DNA of 64,000 nt from assembly GCA_964352735.1 (NCBI GenBank), contig CAYGTC010000008.1, positions 54,439 to 118,438 on the forward strand. Reading direction: 5' to 3'. The stretch comes from NORP309 sp964352735. GTDB lineage: Bacteria > Pseudomonadota > Gammaproteobacteria > Xanthomonadales > Marinicellaceae. This document shows positions 10,401 through 20,100 of this stretch, piece by piece. The notes beneath the pieces were generated by a model. That model saw only the letters and a program-made list of their open reading frames with translations. It had not been told where the DNA came from and did not search any database. A program made the translations under genes and the position numbers. Within the stretch, counting starts at the first letter, position 1. Each line of letters opens with the position of its first letter.

Positions 10401-13400
10401 CATCTATGTGCTGATAGGGCCTGCCGTCATTGTTCTTGAAACGCGTTCTTAAAATTTCATGTCTTTGGATGATAAAATTGAAACATTGATTCAGAACAAT
10501 GCAGTCAAGATCACCAGTCAGTACCAAACTGGCTGGAATATTATAGGTACCGCCAATGCCATCAAATTGTTGTAAGGTCCACAATCGTTGTTGCGCAAAT
10601 GACAAGGGTATTGTTTGATCCTTGTTTCGATCTCTTACGATCGGTGGAATAGGTGACTTGACTGCGCCAATGCTGAACTGTTGTGCCAGATCCTCAATGG
10701 TTGGGTGTTTAAAAATGTGCTTAAGTTTAAGTCCAGCATTGAGTTCTGCATTGACGCGTGTAATGAACTGGATTGCCAATAAAGAGTTACCACCCACTTC
10801 GAAGAAATGGTCGGTTACTCTGATATTTTGACGCCCCAAGATGGATTGCCAAATCATTAAGATCAATTGCTCTTTGGGGTTTGATGGTTGTTGAAATACC
10901 GTAGGGTTTTCAGCTTGTATTCGGCGCAATTGCTGGCGATCAATTTTGCCATTGGGTGACAAAGGAAATTCATTGAGTGTGATGTATTCCGATGGTCTCA
11001 TAAAATCCATCAAATGTTCATGAGCATGTTCACGCAGTGCCTTGATGTCGATATCAGCAGGTGAGATATAAGCAACCAATCGTGCTTGTTGATTTTTGCC
11101 TTTTACGATAACAACAACATTTTTCACACCAACAACATTTGATAAAATAGATTCAACTTCTCCCAATTCAATGCGAAATCCTCGCAATTTAATTTGCTGG
11201 TCATTTCGACCGATGAACATGATTTCAAATTGATGGTTGAGTCTTACTATGTCTCCAGTTTTATAAATGCGGCCCCATTTTTTTGATTCAATAAACTTGG
11301 TGGTTGTTAAATCCGTTCGATGCGCATAACCTTGTGATAAACCATCTCCACCTAAGTACAATTCTCCGACAGCTCCTTTGGGTAATAGATTCCTATGCTC
11401 ATCAAGCACCAAAGCATAGCTGTTATCGATTGACTGGCCGATTGGAATTGAGTTTTTATAATCTTTGTGACGAATAAGTTGATGATAAGTGCTGAATACG
11501 CAATTTTCAGTGGGACCATATACGTTATAAAATGTGGCTTCTGGTAAAGCCGCTAAAGACAATTCAGCAGTACTTGGAGGAAATACATCCCCACCTACAG
11601 TAATTTGTTGCAAACTTCTCAATTGATGTGCACCAGCATTGATGATTTCACTCAGTAATAATGGCGATAAGAAGATGAAATTCACCTTGTGTTTTTCAAG
11701 GGTCTCAGTGATTTTAAAAGGATCTTTATATTCATTATCAATGATGATCAGTTCACCCCCATTGACTAAGGTTCCCCAAATTTCTAATACAGAAGCGTCA
11801 AAAGAAAATGATGAGTGGTTCAACATGATTGTATCAGGACTTAAACCACCAAAACTTGAACCATCTGCCAGCCGAAATACATTCTGGTGGGTGATCACCA
11901 CGGGTTTTGGTTGTCCGGTGGAACCAGATGTATACATCAAATATAATGTATCCGTTGCTTTAGAACGATGTATTGCCAGTTCAGTGTCTTTTATTGAAAC
12001 TTCAAAGAGTGATGTATCAAGGACTTTGACGGTTGATGCTGAGTTTTTTTGCTGATCACTGATTAAAAATGATAAGCCAGAATCTTCTATCATAAACTGT
12101 AAACGTTTTTGCGGGTATGTCGGTTCTAATGGAAGATAGGCAGCACCGAGTTTTGCTGCTGCCAACATGATGATGACCCTCTGCGCAGAGGGTTTTAAGT
12201 TAATGCCAACACTATCACCTGTGTTAACACCATGATTGATCAGAACTTGGGCAGCGCTATTGGCTTTGTTGTTCAATTCCTGATAACTGATGATTTCATC
12301 TTTAAACCTTAAAGCGATGGCATCAGGGTGCAGCATGGCAATTTTTTCTATTTCCCCAGGGATTGAACTGAATTTTCGATAATCTGTTTCTGGTCCTTTT
12401 AACGCCTGTATCAATTGCTGTTCATGGGCTGCAGAGAGGCCACTTATGTTTCTAATGGTTGCCTGTGGTTCAGATAAAATTCTGTGACTCACATGTTGAA
12501 AATAATCAAGCATCTCTTGTATTGTTGCCATGTCAAATAAATCTGAGTTGAATTCAATGGTGCCTGATAAGCCATTCATGCCTTCAGTAAAATTGAAGGT
12601 CATGTCAAAGCGAGACACTGATGATTCAAAGGGCAGGGAAGCAATATTGACATCGCCAAGTTTTAGTCTTTTCTTGGGTGTGTTCTGCAGCACCAACATG
12701 ACTTGAAACAATGGACTGTGTGCCACATTGCGCCTCAGGTTTAACGAGTCGATCACTTGTTCAAAAGGTATGTCCTGATGAGAGTAGGCGTTTAAAGTGG
12801 TTGCTTTTACGCTTTGTAAATGGTGCAAAAATGTGTGCTCTGGAGTGACATTTGAACGCAATACAATGGTATTGACGAAACAACCCAGCATTTTTTCAAA
12901 TTCTTTTCGTGTTCGATTGGCAATGGGTGACCCTATCGAAATATCAGTTTGCCCTGAATATCGCCACAACATCAACTGCATCGAGGCCAGTAAAAACATA
13001 TAGGTTGTGACACTGTGTTCTTGGCAAAAGGTTTGTATTTGCTTCAACACATCATTTGATATTTCAAGAGCGATGGAACGGCCATTAAATGTCTGTTCAG
13101 CTGGCCTTGGTTGGTCTGTAGGTAACTCCAGTAATGGCGGAGAATCTGCTAATTGTTCTTGCCAATAAGCCAGTTGCCTCTTTAGTTCCTGACCATTGAG
13201 CCAATGATTTTGCCAAATGGCATAATCCGCATATTGAATGGGCAAAACACTGAGTACTGGTGTCTTGTTGTCAATATAAGCCGAATAACAGTGGGTTAAT
13301 TCTTCAACAAAAATACCCGTGGACCAACCATCGGATATGATGTGGTGCATGATGACCAATAAGACATGATTGTTTTGTGATAATTTCAACAAACGAACCC

Positions 13401-16400
13401 TCATGAGTCGATCCAGCTCAAGGTCAAAAGGTTGGGCTGCTTCTTGAGCGTAGATTGATTCTATTTGATCTTCTGTGACCATTTCTGGTTCTATTGATAT
13501 ATCATAATTGATATCGATGTGCTGGACGGGTGTGCCTCCGTGATGATGAAAACAGGTTCTTAATATTTCATGCCTATCAATAATGTGGTTAAAACTTTTG
13601 TTGAGCGCATTGTAATCGAGTTGGCCCTCTAAAACTAAGCTGGCAGGCATGTTGTAAGTGCCGCCAATGCCTTCAAATTGCTGCAATGTCCATAAGCGTT
13701 GTTGAGCAAAGGAAAGCGGCAGGCCATGATTGTTGTGTTCATTGCGCTGAACGGCAATGGGTGAATCATCGATTTGAGCAACATTTTCGCCGTCGATTTC
13801 ACCCATATTGATCTTTTTGGCCAGAGATTGGATGTTTGGGTATTTAAATAAGTGTTTAAGCGTTAAACCCGCACCCAGTTCTGTATTGATTCTAGCAATC
13901 AATTGAGTGGCCAATAATGAATGGCCACCCAAGGCAAAAAAGTCATCAGTGATACAAATGGATTTTTCTGGAAAAATAGATTGCCACAGTTTAAGTAAAC
14001 TGTGTTCGATCTGGTTTTGCGGTGCAACAAGGGACTTCTTAATAACGGGATTGGCCGATTCAAGCAGTTTTTTGATGTCGGGTTTACCGTTATGGTTGAG
14101 TGGAACCTTGTCGATGAGGCTGATGCTTGCTGGTACCATATAACTGGGTAATTGTTTCGATAATTTCAATCGAATCTCATCAATGCTGGTGTGGGCATCT
14201 GAGGTGACGACCCAAGCCAGCAATCGTGGCAGTTGTGCATCATTTTTGTCAATGCTCACCACTGAACGAACCACTTCTGTCTGGGCATTGAGTTGCCGCT
14301 CAATCTCATCAAGTTCAATGCGAAATCCTCGGATTTTCACTTGTCTGTCAAGTCGCCCTAAAAATTCTATGTCACCGTTTTCTGTTACTTTGACTTTGTC
14401 TCCAGTACGGTAGTAAGGAGTGCCATTGATCTGGATGAAACGATTATTTGAAGCAGGGTTTTGTCCATGGTATCCCAGCCCAACAGCTGGGCCACTGATG
14501 TACAATTCACCAGGGGTATGTTTTTGCTGAGCTTGTCCCATGGCATCTAAAATCTGCAGTCGCACATTATCAATCGGCAGGCCAATGGGGGCACGCTTGG
14601 GCCATTGAATTGAAGGGGCTTGAAAAGTGTGCGCTGTCACAACATGGGTTTCTGCTGGGCCGTATTGGTTGTGCAGTTTGCAATGGGGGTATCGATCAAA
14701 AAACGCGGTGATGTCTGGTGTCAATTCAAGCTGCTCACCTGCGGTGATGACGTGTTGCAAAGTTTCATAATGACGTGAGTTGTCATCATCATGTTTGGCC
14801 CAATGGTGCAACACTGTTGGTGGAATGATCACAACATTGATGTGTTCTTTTTGGATTAATTCACATATCGCTTGGGTATCTGTGCGAATGTCATCATCGA
14901 CAATGACAAAGCTTCCGCCACTGTTTAAAGCCAACAGGAGCTCTAATACGCTCAGATCGAATCCAATCGAAGCAAATTGTAAAACTTTATGTGGGCCAGG
15001 CATTTGTTGTGTTTCCCATGACATCAAATGTGTAATGGTGCGATGAGGGATCAGTATGCCTTGTGGCTTGCCAGTTGTACCAGAAGTATACATCAAGTAA
15101 GCCGTTTGTTCGGCAGTTTGTTCAGCACTGGCTTTATTTACTGGTCTGTGTTGATGGCTGTTATTGACGTTTTGTTTGAAATCTTGCAATGAGACTTTAT
15201 TTGGGTGTATTAAAAGTGCTTGCGCCTCATCTGTTATCAATAGGTTTGCTTGGCAATCATCCAACATTTGCTGCAAACGTTGTTCCGGGTGTTTTTGATC
15301 CAAAGGCACAAAACAAGCGCCTATTTTCCAGATGGCAATGGTTAAAAAGACCAAATCTGGGCATTTCTTGAGATGTAAAGCCACCATGCCACCCGATCTT
15401 GCTCCACATTGCATCAATGCGTTCGCGTATTGATTTGATGTTATCTCGAGCTGGCCATAACTGTATTGTTGATCCAAATGGTATATGGCCACAGCGTTGC
15501 TATTTTCAGACAATCGTTGATACAAGGTGTCTTGGATTAACTCATGGTTGGATCGAGGGCTGTTTTTTCCGGCAATTACTTGATCTGATTCGTCAATTGA
15601 ATGCTCGGTTTTCAGTTGGCTGATTAAAAGTTTGGGTTGTTGGCAAATGGTTTCAAGTACTATTTTCCAACGGCTCAGGAAGCGCTTTATGGTGCTGTGT
15701 TTGAATAATGCGGTGTCATATTCTATTTCGCCGACGATACCATTTGATGTTTCTGAGAGCATGAAGGTCATGTCAAATCTTGAAATATTGCCTTCTTGAG
15801 GCACTTCTGCAAAGCTCAATTCTTTGGTTTTGAAGTTTTCTCGTGGCTGGTTTTGTAGAACTAACATGAATTGAAAAATAGGGTTGTTTGCCAAACTGCG
15901 TTCTGGTTGCAAGTGCTCGACGATTTGTTCAAAAGGTACATCTTGATTGGCATAAGCAGATAAACATTTTTGCTTGATGTGTTGTAAGTAATGCTCAAAA
16001 GAACGCTCTGGATCCAGTTGACTGCGTAAAACCAGGGTGTTGGCAAAGAAGCCAACAATGCCTTCTAACTCGGGATATTTTCGATTGGCCACTGGCGCTG
16101 CAATGACTTGATCCGTTTGACCGCTGTATTTCCAAAACAGGGTTTTTAATGCTGCCAGCAGCGTCATGAATAAGGTGACGCCTTGAGTTTTGCTGAACTG
16201 TTGCAAGGCTTGCATTTGCTGCTTTGTGATGTCCACTTTGACATTGGCGCCTTTAAATGACTGTATTGGTGGGCGCGGATAATCCGTTGCAAAGTCATGA
16301 AGAGCAGGGGCACCATCAAGTTCACTTAGCCAGTGGTTGATTTTTTGATCATAGATACCTTGTTGGTGTTGTTTGATTTGCCACCAAGCATAATCGGTGA

Positions 16401-17136
16401 ATTGTATGGACAGTTCTGGCAACTTTACAGGCACATTGTTATCGTGTGCAACATAGAGTGCGGCAAGTTCGTTGATCAAAATACCCATTGACCATCCATC
16501 ACTGATGATGTGGTGCAATGTGAGCAACAAAACATGGTTTTCTTGATCGATTTGTAACAGTCGAATGCGCATTAATGTGTCTTGTGTCAAATCAAAACGT
16601 GTACGCAATTCTGTCTCTGCAATACCTTGCAATTGGCTTTGTGCAATGGGTTCAATTTCAAGATTCAATTCAATGCTGTCGAGAATTTTTTGTTTTGGCG
16701 TTTCCTTTTCAATAATGATGCTGGTGCGTAAGGCAGCATGACGCTCAACCAGGCCATTGAGGCTTTGTTGCAAGGCTTTGATGTTAAGATTGCCTTTGAG
16801 GTTCAAAGCAAAAGGAATGTTATAAGACGCCGTGTTATCTTCGAGTTGATCAATGATCCACAACCGTTGTTGAGAAAACGACAGCGGTGCAGGTTCATCA
16901 GTGCTGTGTGGGTAGATCGTTTGTTGTTTTTCAGCACCCAGGCTGTGGTCAGGAAGACTCTTTAAGTGTTCTATGATTTCCTGTTTGACCTCACCAATGG
17001 CTTTTTTTATTTCGGCGGTCATGGCACCTTTTTCAGCACGAAACTTTAATTTTTCACCATCCAACCATAAATGAATCTTGGCTTGTTTTATCTGTTCAAT
17101 AACCTTTTGCAATTGGGTTTGTTTTAATGGGGTCAT
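7447..17136 (-). CDS. NRPS, modules 8-10: docking-(C-A-T)x3
   Basis: This 3229-residue trimodular synthetase opens with a TubC-type docking domain (about 1-60, with HLWLDGEKLKFRAEKG). Three LCL-like condensation domains follow, each with HHIISDGWS (about residues 210, 1264 and 2301), each followed by A and T domains. Hand-read pocket residues (235-331 in PheA numbering) are D-L-L-I-I-A-Q-V-V for A1, D-A-L-F-T-G-V-V-F for A2 and D-I-Y-Y-T-G-A-V-F for A3. None matches a textbook code; A2 and A3 look hydrophobic or aromatic. Modules 2 and 3 are near copies of each other. There is no E or TE. After the last carrier domain (GGNSL) comes a strongly basic tail (about 3205-3229, rich in Lys, Arg and His), which would face the KS of the next protein. 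The gene overlaps both neighbours by 4 bp. Confidence 0.95.
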   Translation of the reverse strand: MTPLKQTQLQKVIEQIKQAKIHLWLDGEKLKFRAEKGAMTAEIKKAIGEVKQEIIEHLKSLPDHSLGAEKQQTIYPHSTDEPAPLSFSQQRLWIIDQLEDNTASYNIPFALNLKGNLNIKALQQSLNGLVERHAALRTSIIIEKETPKQKILDSIELNLEIEPIAQSQLQGIAETELRTRFDLTQDTLMRIRLLQIDQENHVLLLTLHHIISDGWSMGILINELAALYVAHDNNVPVKLPELSIQFTDYAWWQIKQHQQGIYDQKINHWLSELDGAPALHDFATDYPRPPIQSFKGANVKVDITKQQMQALQQFSKTQGVTLFMTLLAALKTLFWKYSGQTDQVIAAPVANRKYPELEGIVGFFANTLVLRSQLDPERSFEHYLQHIKQKCLSAYANQDVPFEQIVEHLQPERSLANNPIFQFMLVLQNQPRENFKTKELSFAEVPQEGNISRFDMTFMLSETSNGIVGEIEYDTALFKHSTIKRFLSRWKIVLETICQQPKLLISQLKTEHSIDESDQVIAGKNSPRSNHELIQDTLYQRLSENSNAVAIYHLDQQYSYGQLEITSNQYANALMQCGARSGGMVALHLKKCPDLVFLTIAIWKIGACFVPLDQKHPEQRLQQMLDDCQANLLITDEAQALLIHPNKVSLQDFKQNVNNSHQHRPVNKASAEQTAEQTAYLMYTSGTTGKPQGILIPHRTITHLMSWETQQMPGPHKVLQFASIGFDLSVLELLLALNSGGSFVIVDDDIRTDTQAICELIQKEHINVVIIPPTVLHHWAKHDDDNSRHYETLQHVITAGEQLELTPDITAFFDRYPHCKLHNQYGPAETHVVTAHTFQAPSIQWPKRAPIGLPIDNVRLQILDAMGQAQQKHTPGELYISGPAVGLGYHGQNPASNNRFIQINGTPYYRTGDKVKVTENGDIEFLGRLDRQVKIRGFRIELDEIERQLNAQTEVVRSVVSIDKNDAQLPRLLAWVVTSDAHTSIDEIRLKLSKQLPSYMVPASISLIDKVPLNHNGKPDIKKLLESANPVIKKSLVAPQNQIEHSLLKLWQSIFPEKSICITDDFFALGGHSLLATQLIARINTELGAGLTLKHLFKYPNIQSLAKKINMGEIDGENVAQIDDSPIAVQRNEHNNHGLPLSFAQQRLWTLQQFEGIGGTYNMPASLVLEGQLDYNALNKSFNHIIDRHEILRTCFHHHGGTPVQHIDINYDISIEPEMVTEDQIESIYAQEAAQPFDLELDRLMRVRLLKLSQNNHVLLVIMHHIISDGWSTGIFVEELTHCYSAYIDNKTPVLSVLPIQYADYAIWQNHWLNGQELKRQLAYWQEQLADSPPLLELPTDQPRPAEQTFNGRSIALEISNDVLKQIQTFCQEHSVTTYMFLLASMQLMLWRYSGQTDISIGSPIANRTRKEFEKMLGCFVNTIVLRSNVTPEHTFLHHLQSVKATTLNAYSHQDIPFEQVIDSLNLRRNVAHSPLFQVMLVLQNTPKKRLKLGDVNIASLPFESSVSRFDMTFNFTEGMNGLSGTIEFNSDLFDMATIQEMLDYFQHVSHRILSEPQATIRNISGLSAAHEQQLIQALKGPETDYRKFSSIPGEIEKIAMLHPDAIALRFKDEIISYQELNNKANSAAQVLINHGVNTGDSVGINLKPSAQRVIIMLAAAKLGAAYLPLEPTYPQKRLQFMIEDSGLSFLISDQQKNSASTVKVLDTSLFEVSIKDTELAIHRSKATDTLYLMYTSGSTGQPKPVVITHQNVFRLADGSSFGGLSPDTIMLNHSSFSFDASVLEIWGTLVNGGELIIIDNEYKDPFKITETLEKHKVNFIFLSPLLLSEIINAGAHQLRSLQQITVGGDVFPPSTAELSLAALPEATFYNVYGPTENCVFSTYHQLIRHKDYKNSIPIGQSIDNSYALVLDEHRNLLPKGAVGELYLGGDGLSQGYAHRTDLTTTKFIESKKWGRIYKTGDIVRLNHQFEIMFIGRNDQQIKLRGFRIELGEVESILSNVVGVKNVVVIVKGKNQQARLVAYISPADIDIKALREHAHEHLMDFMRPSEYITLNEFPLSPNGKIDRQQLRRIQAENPTVFQQPSNPKEQLILMIWQSILGRQNIRVTDHFFEVGGNSLLAIQFITRVNAELNAGLKLKHIFKHPTIEDLAQQFSIGAVKSPIPPIVRDRNKDQTIPLSFAQQRLWTLQQFDGIGGTYNIPASLVLTGDLDCIVLNQCFNFIIQRHEILRTRFKNNDGRPYQHIDANIDFNITPETATEDQVISIYKQEASQPFNLELDQLMRVRLLQLSANKHVLLITKHHIISDGWSTGIFVEELSHCYSAYIEQKTPSLKALPVQYADYAIWQNKWLKGTELDQQLTFWQETLSGSPPLLELATDRPRPAVQSFNGSSISVELPSDVMKQIQTFCQEHGVTMYMFLLSSIQLVLSRYSGQSDIVIGSPVANRMRTEIEPMLGCFVNTIVLRSKIKPEQDFLTHLQTVKDITLNAYSNQDIPFEQVVEHLNVPRNIAHSPLFQVMLILQNTPKKALALGDIEITSLPIESSVSRFDMTFNLTEGRSGLSGNIEFNSDLFDVQTIQRMFEYLQHVIQGILSEPQNTIETISCLSPAQEKQLLQELKGQETDYRKFSSIPQEIEKIAMLRPDDIALRDQNEVINYQELNNKATSAAHIMHHHGVGAGDIVGIHLNPSTQRIVIMLAVAKLGAAYLPMEPTHPQKRLQFMIEDSGLKFIVSDHHRDMTSNITILDLSDLCVSNNHTDPSINVSKATDPFYLMYTSGSTGQPKPVVITHQNVFRLADSSSYGDSKSDAIMLNHCTFSFDISVYEIWVTLVHGGELIIVADEDKEPSKLCAIIEKHGVDSAYFSPLLLNEMINTDTQRLSRLKRITVGADAFPPSTAQLALASLPETTFYNAYGPTEDCVFSACYQLSRDQDYKYTVPIGNSIDNSYALILDERMNVLPKGAIGELWLGGDGLSQGYAHRTDLTAARFVESQRWGRIYNTGDLVKLNHQSEIIYIGRNDHQIKLRGFRIELGEIESVLLNVAGVNNMAVIMKGENEHARLVAYVSPADIDIKTLRQHAHEHLMDYMRPSEYIMLDEFPLTTSGKNDRNQLRRIETVVEPTIEQPANPKQQIILEVWQSVLQRQAIKVTDNFFDAGGNSLLLIRLSKKLSETLQLDVPVTALFQYTTIQAQSDYFNSENNKKPTTVDKADNPSKKHNRNANRHRRQKIKRRQS
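7560..13730 (-). repeat. Tandem duplication of a C-A-T module (modules 9 and 10)
   Basis: About 10620-13730 (module 9) and about 7560-10605 (module 10) encode C-A-T modules that track each other nearly residue for residue. Shared strings include AQQRLWTLQQF, TDYRKFSSIP, SGSTGQPKPVVITHQNV and FNLTEG/FNFTEG. The offset is about 3.1 kb. Divergence is concentrated around the A4-A5 segment, which sets substrate choice. Confidence 0.75.
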
Positions 17137-20100
17137 AATTCACCTTCCTCAAAGTCATCTTGGTTGGTATTGGCCAATAATTCATCAATTTCTTGGGCCA
17201 GTGATTTTACTGTTGGAACACGAAAAACCATTTCCATGGGGACTTCAATGTTGAGTATCCTTGCCAAACGCGAAACCATTTGAGTGGCCAACAATGAATG
17301 ACCACCAAGATCAAAAAAGTTATCATTGATGCCCACTTTTTCACACTTCAATAATGATTGCCATGTTTCTGATATGGTGATTTCAGTTGACGATTGAGGT
17401 GCAATGTATTCTTTTAATAATTGATCCTCAGAGGGTTTGGGTAGGGCATTTCGATCAACTTTACCATTGCTGCTCAATGGTATTTTATCCAATCTGAGGA
17501 TGGCAGAAGGCAACATGTACCTAGGTAAATTTTCTTGTAATTTCTGGTAACAAAGATGCTCATCAAAGTCTGTTGACTCGGTAATCACATAGGCGACAAG
17601 GCTCTTTTCTTTTGTTTGAGAACCGTGAGCAATGACAACACTGCGAATGATGTTGTCTGATTGGTTTAATGCTGTTTCAATTTCACCCAACTCAATTCTA
17701 AAACCATTAATTTTTACTTGAAAATCAGATCGACCAAGAAATTCAATGGTGCCATCTTCGCCATACTTTGCTAAATCTCCAGTCCAATATATGGTTTCAC
17801 CTGTTTCAGGGTGTGCTCTGAATTGTCGAGCCGTGCGGTCTGAGTCTGCCCAATAACCTCTGGCAACCCCAATACCGCCGATGTATAAGTGTCCAGATAC
17901 GCCGATTGGACAAGGTTGATCCTGATCATCCAGTATATGGAATTGCTGATTGGCCATCGGTTTTCCGTATGGCACACTTTTCCACAGTGGATCATGGTTG
18001 ACAATCGGGTGGGTTATTGACCAGATTGAGCCTTCTGTCGCGCCACCCAAACTGTTGATCGAAGCATTGGGTAAGTGGTTTCTGATGCGTTGAGGCAAAT
18101 CGAGTGGAATCCAGTCACCACTCATCATGATTGTCCGTAAACTCTTTATGTTTAGGGTTTGATCAGATTCGGCTTCTTCCAGAAGTATGTTCATCAATTG
18201 TGGAACTGTATCCCAAATGCTCACTTTATGTTGTTCAACAAGACGAGCCCATGATCGAACATTGGTAGCCTGATCGTCATTTGGCAAGACAGCAGCAGCG
18301 CCACAACTCAATACGCCAAACAAATCGTAAACAGAAAGGTCGAATGTCAATGCCGATACTGCCAACACACGATCTTGAGGCGAAACATTGAATCGAGTAT
18401 TGATGTCAATGAATGTATTGACCGCAGATCGGTGTTCAATCATGACGCCTTTGGGTTCTCCTGTTGAACCAGAAGTGAATATCACATAAGCCAGGTTGTT
18501 TGGTTTTACCACCTGATTAAGTGTCATATGTGCAGAAAAAGGCGTTACATCGCTAGGGTCAATTGCGGTTAAACCAAGTGGCGTTAAATGGGTGCTCAAT
18601 TCTTGTGTGATGGCGTTGGTAGCAATGATAGCTGAGGCTCGGCCTTTTTTGAGTATTTTTTGACGGCGTTCAACAGGCCATTTTGGATCGAGCGGCAAGT
18701 AGGCACCACCAGCTTTCATGATGCCCAAACAGGCGATCACTTGATCAAAGCCGCGGGGCAAGCAAACCGCGATTAAACTGTCAATATGAGCCAGATTTTG
18801 ACGGTGCAACTCATGAGCAAGTGCGGTTGATTTTTGATTAAGTGTTTGATAAGTCATCTGCTTTTGCTCGAAGTAAAGGGCAATCGCATCAGGTGTTTTA
18901 TGCGTTTGATCTGAGAACAATTGGTGAATGCATTGTTCTGTGTTATAGGGTTGATTGGTGTTGTTCCAATTCAACATTTGTTGTTGCTCATGTACTGTTA
19001 AGAGGTTCACTTTAAGCGGATGCTGTTCGTTAGCCATGCCCTCAATGATCCGGAGGTAATGATCGACGAGCCTCTTGATGGTGTTTGCATCAAAGTGTTG
19101 CTTCATAAATTGAATTTTAACATCGAGGGTTTCTCCGGGAGCCCAAATTACCGTTAGTGGGAAGTTTGTTTGGCTTTTCCAGTCCAATGGTTTAAACGTT
19201 ATGGGCAGGTGGTTTTCTTTGATCACATCATCTATTGGGTAATTCTCAAAGGCAAAAATCGATTCGAATAAATGGATACCATTGGGTACTTCGCTTTCAG
19301 ATTGAATGTCTGTTAATGATAGGTAACCAAATTTGTCTATATTGGCCTGTTGCATGTGCACATCAGATAGTATTTCAGCCAATTCCTTGTCTGTTGAGAT
19401 GGCGATGCGTGATGGCAATGTATTGATGAATGGGCCGACAATGTCATTGATGCCTTTGATGTCACCGGGCCGTCCAGATGAGGTGATGGCAAAAAGCACA
19501 TCTTGTTCACCACTGTATCTTGTCAAAAGAGCTGCCCATGCGGTTTGGCAAATGGCATTAAGGGTGATACCCAGTTTTTTACAAAGCCTTTGAAGTTGAT
19601 CATAGACCGTTGATGAGAGGGCCCTGACGATTTCATCGGCTCCTGTTAAACGTGTATCGGGCGTGTCTTTCTTTACTGTTAATGGAGTGGGAGAGGTAAA
19701 GCCTTTTAAGTATTGCTTCCAAAAATATTTGGCAGCGGTCTTGTCCTGTTCACCTAGCCATTGTAAATAGCGGCGAAATGAAGGCGCACTTTTTGTTGAT
19801 TCTAAAGGATTGGGTGCGTCTTTATAAGCCATGAATAAACTTTTGAAAACCAGTGGCATTGACCAACCATCCATCAATGCATGGTGGTAGGTCCAAGTTA
19901 AAATAGCAGATGATTGTGATTCAAAACACAAGCGCAATCGCATCAGCGGCGCATGGTCGAAAACAAAGGGTTCAATGCGGTCTTTTTCGATCAGTTTTTT
20001 AAGTGTGCTTTCTTGGGTTGTGGTATCCAGGTCAGATAAGTTGTTTTCAGACCAGTTTAAATGGGCTTGTTGGCGAATAATTTGAAAGGAGCTTTCAGAG

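Noticed and set aside
11639..12055. 138-codon frame opposite the NRPS gene
   Set aside because: Antisense shadow of a conserved A domain, without family resemblance or RBS; the same applies to the many other short frames opposite megasynthase genes.
19860..19890. Heterocyclisation domain paired with the Cys-like A domain of module 7
   Set aside because: The motif is HHALMDGWS, not the DxxxxD of cyclisation domains.
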